From NCBI RefSeq assembly GCF_047344985.1, contig NZ_CP178861.1, positions 1-64,000 on the forward strand: a stretch of DNA of 64,000 nucleotides. The letters run 5' to 3'. The DNA is from Bdellovibrio sp047344985 (lineage in GTDB: Bacteria > Bdellovibrionota > Bdellovibrionia > Bdellovibrionales > Bdellovibrionaceae). Positions 9,680 to 16,894 of this stretch are shown here, piece by piece. The notes beneath the pieces were generated by a model that ran no database searches, had not been told where the DNA came from, and saw only the letters and a program-made list of their open reading frames with translations. The translations under genes and the position numbers were made by a program. Position 1 is the first letter of the stretch, and every line of letters starts with the position of its first letter.

Positions 9680-9912
9680 TGAAAAAGTATATAATTTTTG
9701 CATCTATCGGCTTTGAACTTGTCGGTTTGATCTTAGGGTGTTTTTACCTAGGACAATTCCTTGATCAAAAATATCAAACGAAAGGGCTCATCTTTGTGGG
9801 TCTGACGTTTGCGGCTTTGATCGGATGGCTGTGGAGAGTAATTTGGCTTCTTCGCAGAATGCAAAAAGAAGACGAAAAAGAAGAAGCGGGCTCTAAAAAA
9901 TCCGACCGATAA
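9679..9912 (+). CDS. AtpZ/AtpI-family small membrane protein
   Basis: 77 residues with two predicted membrane helices (about 5-25 and 36-58) and a charged, Lys/Glu-rich C-terminus. This layout and its place just before atpI-like and atpB genes match the small AtpZ family found at the head of many F-type ATP synthase operons, thought to help Mg2+ or Ca2+ handling or c-ring assembly. The start overlaps the preceding stop by one base and the stop is one base from the next ATG. Assignment rests on size, topology and context more than on motifs. Confidence 0.75.
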   Translation: MKKYIIFASIGFELVGLILGCFYLGQFLDQKYQTKGLIFVGLTFAALIGWLWRVIWLLRRMQKEDEKEEAGSKKSDR

Positions 9913-9913
9913 A

Positions 9914-10273
9914 ATGAAAATAGTTCTTACCGTTCAAGCTCTCACTACAATCCTGGGTGGCCTCCTTTTGGCTTATTTTTATGCGCCACAGCAGGCTTTT
10001 TCGTTCGTTGCCGGGGCTTTGACGATTCTTTCCAGCTTTTTTCTTCTTGGAATTGGCTTTGGGTGGATCTTTCAGAAGAAACTGATTGCCCTCTCTATCG
10101 GAATCATTGTATTTAAGTACGCGATTTTAGGGATTATTATCTTTACGCTGGTCAAGCTTTCTTGGTTTAACCCTTTGTGGTTTGCCTTAGGCGTGGCGAG
10201 CTTTATTCTTTCAGCGATCGTGTATGCGCTGACAGAAGCCTTGAAAAGAGAAGGAAAAGACAATGTCATTTAA
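9914..10273 (+). CDS. AtpI-like ATP synthase assembly protein
   Basis: 119 residues with four hydrophobic segments, as in AtpI/UncI proteins that assist assembly of the rotor c-ring. It starts one base after the preceding gene and overlaps the atpB start by 11 bases, so translation is probably coupled. Family identity is inferred from topology and synteny; sequence motifs in this family are weak. Confidence 0.72.
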   Translation: MKIVLTVQALTTILGGLLLAYFYAPQQAFSFVAGALTILSSFFLLGIGFGWIFQKKLIALSIGIIVFKYAILGIIIFTLVKLSWFNPLWFALGVASFILSAIVYALTEALKREGKDNVI

Positions 10274-10952
10274 CTGGACACAACTTATTCCAGGAGTAGG
10301 TCATCACTACGATCACGTTGCAACTTTGGGTATCGCAACTGTCGGTGTTTTTGCAATCGGAGCTGCGGCTCGCGCTTCTCTTGGTAAAGGTGAAGTAGCT
10401 GTTCTTCCTGCTAGCAAATTCTCTCTTCGTGGCATCATGGAAATGTTAACTGAAATGATGGACGGACTTGCAGAGATGGTTATCGGTGAACACGGTAAAC
10501 ACTACGTTCCTTTCTTCACTTCTGTTTTCTTCTTTATTCTTTTGAACAACTTGATCGGTATGATTCCAGGAATGACTCCTGCGACTGAAAACATCAACAC
10601 GACATTCGGTTTCGGTTGCTTGATGTTCTTGTTCTACAACTTCCAAGGTATCAAAGAAAACGGAATCGTGGCTTACCTTAAGCACTTCATGGGTCCGGTG
10701 ATTTTCCTAGCTCCTTTGATGTTCGTGATCGAACTTGTTTCACACTTTGTTCGTCCGTTCTCATTGGGTCTTCGTCTTGCGAACGTTATGATGGGTGACC
10801 ACACAGTCTTGTCTGTGTTCCTTGATCTCGTTCCAATCGGCGTACCAATTCCATTCTACATGATGGGATTGTTCGTATGCTTTGTTCAGGCTTTTGTATT
10901 TACATTGCTTTCAATGGTTTATGTGGCATTCGCGATTGCACACGACCACTAA
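10263..10952 (+). CDS. atpB: ATP synthase F0 subunit a
   Basis: Membrane stator subunit that forms the ion half-channels against the c-ring. The 229 residues contain the diagnostic NNLIGMIPG block and the essential arginine in SLGLRLANVMMGDH. It overlaps the AtpI-like gene by 11 bases and is followed 38 bases later by atpE behind a good GAGGAG ribosome binding site. Genes for b, delta, alpha, gamma, beta and epsilon are not in the window, so the ATP synthase genes are split between loci. Confidence 0.96.
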   Translation: MSFNWTQLIPGVGHHYDHVATLGIATVGVFAIGAAARASLGKGEVAVLPASKFSLRGIMEMLTEMMDGLAEMVIGEHGKHYVPFFTSVFFFILLNNLIGMIPGMTPATENINTTFGFGCLMFLFYNFQGIKENGIVAYLKHFMGPVIFLAPLMFVIELVSHFVRPFSLGLRLANVMMGDHTVLSVFLDLVPIGVPIPFYMMGLFVCFVQAFVFTLLSMVYVAFAIAHDH

Positions 10953-10990
10953 GAAGCAAAATTAACCACTCATATTGAGGAGAAACACAC

Positions 10991-11308
10991 ATGAAAAAAA
11001 TGATCGTTGCAATGGTTGCTTTGTTGGCTTCTGCATCTGCATTCGCACAAGACGCTGCTGCTCCAGCTGTTGAAGCTGCTGCTGCTCACTCTGATAAAGG
11101 TTTGGTAGCTATCGCTGCTGCTATCGCTATCGCTTTGTCTGTATTCGGTGGCGCTATGGCTCAAGGTAAAACTGCTGCTACAGCTCTTGATGGTATCGCT
11201 CGTAACCCAGCTGCTTCTGGTAAGCTTTTGATCCCAATGATCTTGGGTCTTGCTCTTATCGAGTCATTGGTTATCTACGCGTTGATCATCGCTCTTCGTT
11301 TGGCGTAA
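10991..11308 (+). CDS. atpE: ATP synthase F0 subunit c, long form with leader
   Basis: Proteolipid of the rotor ring. At 105 residues it is longer than the usual 70-90. The N-terminus (1-19) looks like a signal peptide ending AFA before Gln20, followed by an Ala-rich spacer. The hairpin helices span about 38-66 and 78-104, joined by the polar loop ARNP. The ion-carrying acid is Glu91 followed by Ser92, and Gln58 in helix 1 aligns with Gln32 of the Na+-binding c subunit of Ilyobacter. Thr67 of that site is Leu here, so ion choice is uncertain. A terminator follows at 11333. Confidence 0.95.
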   Translation: MKKMIVAMVALLASASAFAQDAAAPAVEAAAAHSDKGLVAIAAAIAIALSVFGGAMAQGKTAATALDGIARNPAASGKLLIPMILGLALIESLVIYALIIALRLA

Positions 11309-11332
11309 TTGTCTAACAAGACAGATCAAACT

Positions 11333-11361
11333 AAAAAGGCTGGGTTTTTCCCGGCCTTTTT
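11333..11361 (+). terminator. Intrinsic terminator after atpE
   Basis: Twelve-base arms 11333-11344 and 11350-11361 (one G-T pair) around a TTTTT loop, continuing into a T-run. It closes the ATP synthase operon. Confidence 0.85.
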
Positions 11362-11408
11362 TTATTTCTCAAACTGCGTTCTAAAAAAACAACAGGTCTA
11401 AAAAATGC

Positions 11409-11442
11409 AAAAGCGAATCAGGCCTTTGCCAGACTCGCTTTT
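11409..11442. promoter_or_regulatory. 5' stem-loop of the small peptide mRNA / antisense terminator
   Basis: AAAAGCGA 11409-11416 pairs with TCGCTTTT 11435-11442; GGC 11421-11423 pairs with GCC 11428-11430. Bases 11422-11436 are also complementary to 11676-11690 near the 3' end (14 Watson-Crick pairs and one G-U), so this segment can switch between a local and a long-range fold. Confidence 0.6.
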
Positions 11443-11449
11443 GGTGGAT

Positions 11450-11473
11450 CTCCTGTCCGAAAACTTACAGGAG
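11450..11473 (+). promoter_or_regulatory. Hairpin masking the ribosome binding site
   Basis: CTCCTGT 11450-11456 pairs perfectly with ACAGGAG 11467-11473, enclosing a 10-base loop. The right arm contains the Shine-Dalgarno AGGAGG (11469-11474) of the ATG at 11481, so translation should be blocked while the hairpin is closed. Confidence 0.65.
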
Positions 11474-11480
11474 GTGTCCG

Positions 11481-11582
11481 ATGCGCAAACACACTTATAT
11501 GCGTATTCGGCGTGTTTTAAAGATTGCTAAAGCGATCCTCGCGATCATTTTACTAATCTTGACGATAGTTAAGTCTTGGTGA
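11481..11582 (+). CDS. 33-residue basic-hydrophobic peptide, candidate type I toxin
   Basis: The reading frame encodes a peptide with a strongly basic N-terminus (MRKHTYMRIRRVLK), one hydrophobic helix rich in Ile, Leu and Ala (about 15-30) and the end VKSW. This is the build of small membrane-acting type I toxins. AGGAGG lies 6 bases upstream of ATG but inside a hairpin. The locus has its own 3' structured region and terminator and an apparent antisense RNA over the start site. It matches no toxin family I can name. It could instead be a small regulatory membrane peptide. Confidence 0.55.
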   Translation: MRKHTYMRIRRVLKIAKAILAIILLILTIVKSW

Positions 11583-11697
11583 ATTTAAAGCAACTACTTC
11601 CCAACAAGTAACACGGTCCAAGGACCAGTGACTGGGAAACGGACTGTCCAATCTGGATAGGAAGGATACAAGGAAGAGTTTGGCAAAGGCACCAAAT
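11583..11697 (+). ncRNA. Structured 3' untranslated region of the small peptide mRNA
   Basis: A compound hairpin closes with TTCCCA/TGGGAA, then AGT/ACT and CAC/GTG, and ends in GGTCC AA GGACC. Several GGA triplets follow, one in the context GATACAAGGAAGA, which resembles the CsrA site consensus. Bases 11676-11690 are complementary to the 5' stem-loop (11422-11436). No open frame of note is present. Confidence 0.5.
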
Positions 11698-11700
11698 AAA

Positions 11701-11730
11701 AAACCCACTCTTTGAAGTGGGTTTTTTTTT
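11701..11730. terminator. Bidirectional intrinsic terminator
   Basis: AAACCCACT 11701-11709 and AGTGGGTTT 11716-11724 form a perfect stem with a 6-base loop, flanked by A-runs on the left and nine T on the right. It can end the plus-strand small RNA and the minus-strand phosphohexomutase gene that stops at 11754. Confidence 0.85.
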
Positions 11731-11753
11731 GAATTCAGAAAAATAAAATCTAA

Positions 11754-13124
11754 TTAAAGATATTTATTTACGACAGCTTCAACGCGGCTGCGGATCTTAT
11801 CGAGACCTGCTTGGGATGAAGATTCGTAGCGTACAACGACAACGGGTTGTGTGTTTGAAGAACGGCAAAGAGCCCACCCGTCTGCGAAACTCAAACGAAT
11901 GCCGTCAGTGAAGTCTACTTTGTAATCTGCACCTGGGCCGCCTGGGAAAGCCTCAATCATTTTTTCTACGATCAAAACTTTTTTCTCTTCTGTTGTGTCA
12001 ATGCGGATTTCAGGAGTGTTAAATGCTGGAGGAAGGCCTTCCAACAATTGTGGAATTGTCTTTCCTGTTTTTGCCAAGATTTCTACCAAACGAAGAGCTG
12101 CGTAAGGAGCATCGTCGTAACCGTAGTTGCGATCTGCGAAGAACACGTGTCCTGACATTTCTCCACCGAACGGAGCTTTTTCTACTTTGATTTTTTCCTT
12201 CACCAAAGAGTGACCTGTTTTCCACATAATCGGTTGGCCACCGTGTTTTGCAACGTCTTGGTATAAACGATCAGAACATTTCACATCGCCGATGATCTTA
12301 GCCTCTTTTTGTGTCTCAAGAATCGCGCGAGAAATAACAACCATCAACTCGTCACCATAAACCATGCGACCTGTGTGATCGACAACACCGATACGATCTG
12401 CATCGCCGTCAAAGCCAATACCGCAAACAGCACCCTCTTTAAGAACTTGTGCTTTAAGATCCACTAAGTTTTCTTCAACAGTTGGATCTGGATGATGATT
12501 CGGGAATCTGCCATCTGGTTCTTCAAAAAGAATTGTTGGATTTAATCCCACAGCATTGAAAAGACCGCGCACCACAGAGCCACCAGCGCCATTTCCACAA
12601 TCCAAAACAACTTTTGTATCTTTGATTGTACCGAACTCCTTTTTGTAGCGCTCGTAGTACATTGGCTTGATATCAAAGCTCTCTTCAGAGCCTTTGCCAT
12701 CGATGAACTGACCTTTTTGAATGATCTCACGAAGCTTTTGAATTTCAGCACCGAAGATCGTGCCTTTGCCTACTGAGATTTTAAATCCGTTGTACTCTGG
12801 TGGATTGTGCGAACCCGTTACTTGGATCGCGCCGTTGACACCTTTCAACTCAAATGTTGAGAAGTAGCAAACGGGAGTTGTCACAAGGCCCAAGTGAATT
12901 ACTTTTGCTCCGGATTCCATCATCCCTTTAGCAAGATTTCTGATGATAGCTGGAGAACTTTCGCGAGCGTCGTGACCCAAAGCGATTGTTGGATTCGTCA
13001 CGCCTGCATTGTCTTTCATGTAAACGATAAATGCGCGACCCAAGAGATAAGCAAAGTGGTCGTCGAATTGGCCGTTGTAAACGCCGCGGATATCGTACTC
13101 TCTAAAAATGACAGGTTGAAACAT
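11754..13124 (-). CDS. Phosphomannomutase/phosphoglucomutase
   Basis: Alpha-D-phosphohexomutase that interconverts sugar 1- and 6-phosphates for nucleotide-sugar and polysaccharide synthesis. The 456 residues show all four family motifs: the phosphoserine loop TGSHNPPEYNG with Ser105, the metal loop DGDADRIG, the sugar-binding GEMSGH and the phosphate-binding RSSNTQP. Length matches the AlgC/ManB type. It is the first listed of a long minus-strand run; a shared terminator lies at 11701-11730. Preference for mannose or glucose phosphate cannot be told. Confidence 0.95.
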   Translation of the reverse strand: MFQPVIFREYDIRGVYNGQFDDHFAYLLGRAFIVYMKDNAGVTNPTIALGHDARESSPAIIRNLAKGMMESGAKVIHLGLVTTPVCYFSTFELKGVNGAIQVTGSHNPPEYNGFKISVGKGTIFGAEIQKLREIIQKGQFIDGKGSEESFDIKPMYYERYKKEFGTIKDTKVVLDCGNGAGGSVVRGLFNAVGLNPTILFEEPDGRFPNHHPDPTVEENLVDLKAQVLKEGAVCGIGFDGDADRIGVVDHTGRMVYGDELMVVISRAILETQKEAKIIGDVKCSDRLYQDVAKHGGQPIMWKTGHSLVKEKIKVEKAPFGGEMSGHVFFADRNYGYDDAPYAALRLVEILAKTGKTIPQLLEGLPPAFNTPEIRIDTTEEKKVLIVEKMIEAFPGGPGADYKVDFTDGIRLSFADGWALCRSSNTQPVVVVRYESSSQAGLDKIRSRVEAVVNKYL

Positions 13125-13169
13125 AAATCACCTCAATTATTTCAAATATTTAGATATAATTTTAGCGCT

Positions 13170-14120
13170 CTAGAGTCGAGCTAATTTTATCGCCCAGCGA
13201 ATGGAATCAATCATCGAATGTGGATTTGCGATATTTTTACCAAAAATATCCTTCGCGGTCCCATGATCTACACTGGTGCGGACGAAAGGAATTCCAAGGC
13301 TGATATGCACACCACTATCCTGCCCGTGAATCATCTTAAATGGAATCAGTCCCTGATCGTGATAAAGAGTCAAATAAACCGAATAGCGCTTCCAATTAGA
13401 TTCAAAGAAGGCCGCATCCGGAACCAGAGGCCCCTCCATGGGAATCTTATTTTCTTTCGCAAAATTAAGAAGCTGAGGAAACAAAAGAAGTTCTTCGTTA
13501 CCGATCAAACCTTTTTCGCCGGCGTGAGGATTTAATCCTAAAACACCAATCGGTTTTTTGCTTTGCGCAGGCGGAAGCTTTTTACGAAGCCCGTCGGCGT
13601 TTTTTAAAGCCTCTGCAAGAACTGTAAAATTTAAACTCTTTGAAATTTTAGAAATAGGTACATGAGCCGTGGCAAGAACGACATTAAATTTTTCACCAAC
13701 AAAACCCATATTCACATGTTTTACTTTTGAAAGACGTTTCAAAATATCGGTGTGACCAAGATCTTTAAAGCCCGCTTCTTTGATGCTTGTTTTTGACAGA
13801 GGAGCCGTAGCAATACCGTCGATCTTTTTTTGCAAGCAAGCCTTCGCACTGATCTCAACCCATTCAGCGGGTGAAAGATCAGAAGCGATGTCGATTAAGT
13901 AAGGGCCCTCAATCTTAAGAGCCTCTTCAAGAGAATCAACCGTGATGCGTGTCCATTTTTTATCGATGAGTTTAAGGTAGCGAGAGTCAGCCCCGTCCAC
14001 GCGCCACAAAATAAATTGAACATTTTTTTGCGGACCTAGGTGATGAAGGGCTTTGGCGGTGACCTCAAAGCCAATACCATCAACATCACCTGTTGTAAGA
14101 GCAATTCGCAGTTTACTCAT
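13170..14120 (-). CDS. pdxA: 4-hydroxythreonine-4-phosphate dehydrogenase-like (PdxA)
   Basis: NAD-dependent enzyme of pyridoxal 5'-phosphate synthesis. The 316-residue product has the N-terminal TTGDVDGIG (family GDPAGIG), GHTDIL, the LNPHAGEKGLIGNEE block, PDAAFF, YHDQGLIPFK and the C-terminal VDHGTAKDIFGKNIANPHSM. The start at 14120 (MSKLRIAL) was chosen because it begins the family alignment and overlaps the upstream gene by only 8 bases; a longer frame to 14228 would lie inside that gene. The surA-pdxA neighbourhood is also seen in E. coli. Confidence 0.9.
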   Translation of the reverse strand: MSKLRIALTTGDVDGIGFEVTAKALHHLGPQKNVQFILWRVDGADSRYLKLIDKKWTRITVDSLEEALKIEGPYLIDIASDLSPAEWVEISAKACLQKKIDGIATAPLSKTSIKEAGFKDLGHTDILKRLSKVKHVNMGFVGEKFNVVLATAHVPISKISKSLNFTVLAEALKNADGLRKKLPPAQSKKPIGVLGLNPHAGEKGLIGNEELLLFPQLLNFAKENKIPMEGPLVPDAAFFESNWKRYSVYLTLYHDQGLIPFKMIHGQDSGVHISLGIPFVRTSVDHGTAKDIFGKNIANPHSMIDSIRWAIKLARL

Positions 14121-15057
14121 TGATACGAACGAAAGATTCGTCGCGTTTGTTTTGCAACCAAGTTTTAAGCTGGCGTTTGAAACTCGCTTCAAGAAGTCTT
14201 GCTTTGATAGCTTCTTTCGCGCGTTCAAACTTTGGATCCGTCGTCAGTTTTTTTCCAGTCAGCTTTACGATGTGATAACCCATACGAGATTTCACAATCG
14301 GAGTTGTTTCGCCGACTTTCAAATTGGAAATCGCTTCTTCAATCTCTGGCAAAAACTCGCCGGACTTAAATGTTCCAAGGCTTCCGCCAGAAGAGAAATT
14401 TGGATCTTCACTGAACTGCTGAGCGAGAGTTTCAAAATTTTCACCGCTGCGAAGTTTACCCATGACGGTTTCAGCGCGCTTCAAAGCGGCCTCAGCCCCA
14501 CCCTTTTTAGGGCTAAAGAAAATATGCGACACGCTAAACTCGTCAATAGAAGGACGATTGTTCGGATTTGTTTTTAGATATTCATTCAAAGCGTCTTCGT
14601 CAGAGATGCGAAGTTTTGAAATGATTTCTGAATCCATCAAAGAACGTTTTTCAATGCTGCTTTTTAAGAAGACTTTGTATTCTTCAAAAGAAACACCTTG
14701 GCCTTTGATGATGTTTGCAAGTTCTGCTTCGCTCACGTTGTTTCTTTTTGCCATGTCTTTAAGTTCAGATTCAACGCGGTCGTTTGTAACTGTGAGGTTA
14801 AGTCTTTTGACTTCGGCTTCGATCAATTTTTCATTAATCAAATAATCAAGCTGTGCTTTGCGATTGCCTTTAAGGCTCGTTACGGGTTTATCGAAAAGAA
14901 GTGAGTCATCGATAAGACCTTGCTTGCCAATACGTTTTTCAAGTTCTTTAAAATCAGATTCAAGAACCAACTCGGTATTTACGATAGCCACAGTTTTTTC
15001 CACAACCTCAGCGTGGCTAGGAACAGCGACTAGCAAAGAAAAGAGAATATTAATCAT
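14113..15057 (-). CDS. SurA-like periplasmic peptidyl-prolyl isomerase
   Basis: Exported foldase/chaperone of 314 residues with a signal peptide (about 1-16, ending SHA), a SurA-type N-terminal region (VEKTVAIVNTELVLESDFKEL) and one parvulin domain (about 165-265) with SVSHIFFSPKK, FSEDPNFSSGGSLGTF and MGYHIVKL. E. coli SurA has two parvulin domains; this has one. It overlaps pdxA by 8 bases and the next upstream gene by 8 bases, so three genes are tightly coupled. Likely role: outer membrane protein folding. Confidence 0.88.
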   Translation of the reverse strand: MINILFSLLVAVPSHAEVVEKTVAIVNTELVLESDFKELEKRIGKQGLIDDSLLFDKPVTSLKGNRKAQLDYLINEKLIEAEVKRLNLTVTNDRVESELKDMAKRNNVSEAELANIIKGQGVSFEEYKVFLKSSIEKRSLMDSEIISKLRISDEDALNEYLKTNPNNRPSIDEFSVSHIFFSPKKGGAEAALKRAETVMGKLRSGENFETLAQQFSEDPNFSSGGSLGTFKSGEFLPEIEEAISNLKVGETTPIVKSRMGYHIVKLTGKKLTTDPKFERAKEAIKARLLEASFKRQLKTWLQNKRDESFVRINE

Positions 15058-16018
15058 TGGGTCCTCGCGTATCTACTTTAATCGTATTCAGTAATTCGTA
15101 GTCCTTTAGGACTTTACTACTTCTGAGCTGGGCATCAAGCCAAGCCACGTATTCTGCCTGCTCGCGTTGCGCTTTTAGGGCACGAACGATTTGTGATTTA
15201 ACTTCTTCAAGCGGCAGAGTCGTCGCCGGTGCTTTTTTCTCGACACGGATTAAGTGCACACCAAAAGGACTTTTAACAGTCTGAAGGCCCGCTCCGGCGC
15301 TAAAAAGGGGATCAAAGTAATCGACGGATCCTTTTTCAATCCATCCTACGACACCTCCCGTTTTGGCTTCGGGTGTGATTGAAAATTTTCTGGCAAGCTC
15401 TGCGAAGTCACCGGTTTTTAAATCGGCTTTAATTGCATCCGCCTTGGCGTCTTCATCTACGACAATTTGACGAATATAAATACGCTCTTTGCGTTTATAA
15501 CGGTCTTTGTGATCCTCGTAATAGCGTTTGATTTCTTCGTCGCCCGGAGCTTTTACTTTTTCGTTTAATTTCTTAAAAACTTCTTTTTCTACCAAAGAAT
15601 AACGAAGTTCCTCGCGCCACTCGGAAAATGATAAATTTTCGAGTGCCAAAGCACGACGGAAAGAAAGATCGTCGGGATAGTTCGCGCGCAATTTATCGAC
15701 TTCTTTATCAAGCATTGTTTCAGAGATCACAATGCTTTGAGCCCTTGCCCAATCCAGAGTTAAACTTTTCACCAGAAAATCGCGCAGAATCTCTTCTTTA
15801 ATACGATGAATATTGTTGGGATCTTTCGCCGCAAGCGCATCGAAGTTACGAAGTCTTCGCGCAAGTTGATTGGCAAACTGTTTTGATGTCAAAACATGGT
15901 CGTTCACCTTTTCAACGGGCTTCGTTGAAAGCTTTTGGTAACTGGATGGACAACCCGCCAAAGCGAGACTCATAAAAACAAAAAGCCCCGCAGTGACGGG
16001 GCTCTTTAGAAATTTCAT
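15050..16018 (-). CDS. Lipoprotein with parvulin-type PPIase domain
   Basis: 322 residues. The signal ends in the lipobox ALAGC (Cys22), so the protein should be lipid-anchored. An N-terminal SurA/PrsA-like helical chaperone region is followed by a parvulin domain at about 190-285 (IYIRQIVVDED, FSITPEAKTGGVVGWIEKGSV, FGVHLIRVEKK). This layout is like PrsA or PpiD-type lipoprotein foldases. It sits between two other PPIase genes. Substrate unknown. Confidence 0.87.
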   Translation of the reverse strand: MKFLKSPVTAGLFVFMSLALAGCPSSYQKLSTKPVEKVNDHVLTSKQFANQLARRLRNFDALAAKDPNNIHRIKEEILRDFLVKSLTLDWARAQSIVISETMLDKEVDKLRANYPDDLSFRRALALENLSFSEWREELRYSLVEKEVFKKLNEKVKAPGDEEIKRYYEDHKDRYKRKERIYIRQIVVDEDAKADAIKADLKTGDFAELARKFSITPEAKTGGVVGWIEKGSVDYFDPLFSAGAGLQTVKSPFGVHLIRVEKKAPATTLPLEEVKSQIVRALKAQREQAEYVAWLDAQLRSSKVLKDYELLNTIKVDTRGPND

Positions 16019-16034
16019 AAAACAAGTTCCTTAA

Positions 16035-16841
16035 TTAAAGGGCGCTCTTATTTTCTTTAATTGGGTAAGACTTCTTCAACTTATCGAAGTATTCGTTGAA
16101 GATCTGTTTTCTTTTTTCATCGAAAACAGCGGCTCTGATTTGACGCTTGTTTGCGTTCTCAAAGCTTCTACGACCTGTCAGCTTGATGATGTGGAAGCCG
16201 AACTGAGATTCGATGAGCCCCTTGATTTCACCGACTTTCATGTTCACGATCGCATCATAGTATCCAGGCACAAGTGTTACACGTGATTGCCAGCCGATGT
16301 CGCCACCAGCTTGTTTTGAAAGAGCGTCGTCAGAATACAATTTAACAAGCTCTTCAAACGGTCTTTTACTTTTCTTAACTTCTTCAAAGATTTCAGTCGC
16401 ACGTTTTTTAGCTTCAGCGATTTGTGCTGGAGTTGCGCCTGGTTTGAACTCAATCAAGATATGGCTTGTGCGAAGTTCCGGATTCTTAGCGTACCACTCT
16501 TGCATTTCTTTATCAGAAACTTGGATTTTTTGGATGCGTGGGCCGATATCTTTTTCAAGAAGGGCTTTGTACATCTCCTGGTTGAAGCGATCTAAAACGA
16601 TAGGATCTTTTTGAAGGCCGCGCTTTTCAGCTTCTTGCAAACCGACTTCGTAACGAACCAAATCTTCCAAGAATTGTTCTTTTGTTGGAGGGTTGATCGT
16701 TTGAGATTTCACTTCGTTGTATTTCTTATTGAATTCTTCAACGGTGATTGTTTTTTTGCCTACCTGAGCGACCACATCTGTGGCTTTTTGAGCGTATGAG
16801 TTTGCAGAGATGAGCAACAAGATGCTGATAATAAGTTTCAT
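16035..16841 (-). CDS. Periplasmic parvulin-type PPIase
   Basis: 268 residues with a cleavable signal (ISANSYA at about 12-18), a short helical N-domain and a parvulin domain at about 125-225 (RTSHILIEFKPG, YSDDALSKQAGGDIGWQSR, FGFHIIKLTGRR). It is the first of three consecutive foldase genes on the minus strand, 16 bases from the lipoprotein PPIase. The three together suggest heavy demand for folding of exported proteins. Confidence 0.88.
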   Translation of the reverse strand: MKLIISILLLISANSYAQKATDVVAQVGKKTITVEEFNKKYNEVKSQTINPPTKEQFLEDLVRYEVGLQEAEKRGLQKDPIVLDRFNQEMYKALLEKDIGPRIQKIQVSDKEMQEWYAKNPELRTSHILIEFKPGATPAQIAEAKKRATEIFEEVKKSKRPFEELVKLYSDDALSKQAGGDIGWQSRVTLVPGYYDAIVNMKVGEIKGLIESQFGFHIIKLTGRRSFENANKRQIRAAVFDEKRKQIFNEYFDKLKKSYPIKENKSAL

Positions 16842-16894
16842 ACTTTAAAAGTCCCTTTAAAAAGTTGAATACACGTCACCTAAAAACGCTAGCA

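Larger units (their letters stand above)
11400..11487 (-). ncRNA. Candidate antisense (antitoxin) RNA
   Basis: On the minus strand, arms at 11442-11435 and 11416-11409 (AAAAGCGA / TCGCTTTT) with an inner GGC/GCC stem are followed by GCA and six T (11405-11400), a good intrinsic terminator pointing away from any annotated gene. A minus-strand TATAAG at 11499-11494 could be a -10 element; no convincing -35 is visible. A transcript of about 85 nt starting near 11487 would cover the start codon, ribosome binding site and 5' hairpin of the small peptide gene at 11481. The 5' end is inferred. Confidence 0.5.

Noticed and set aside
11583..11697. Considered as a c-di-GMP riboswitch, 6S RNA, SRP RNA or RNase P RNA
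   Set aside because: The conserved cores of those RNAs were not found; structure fits a 3' UTR of the small peptide gene better.
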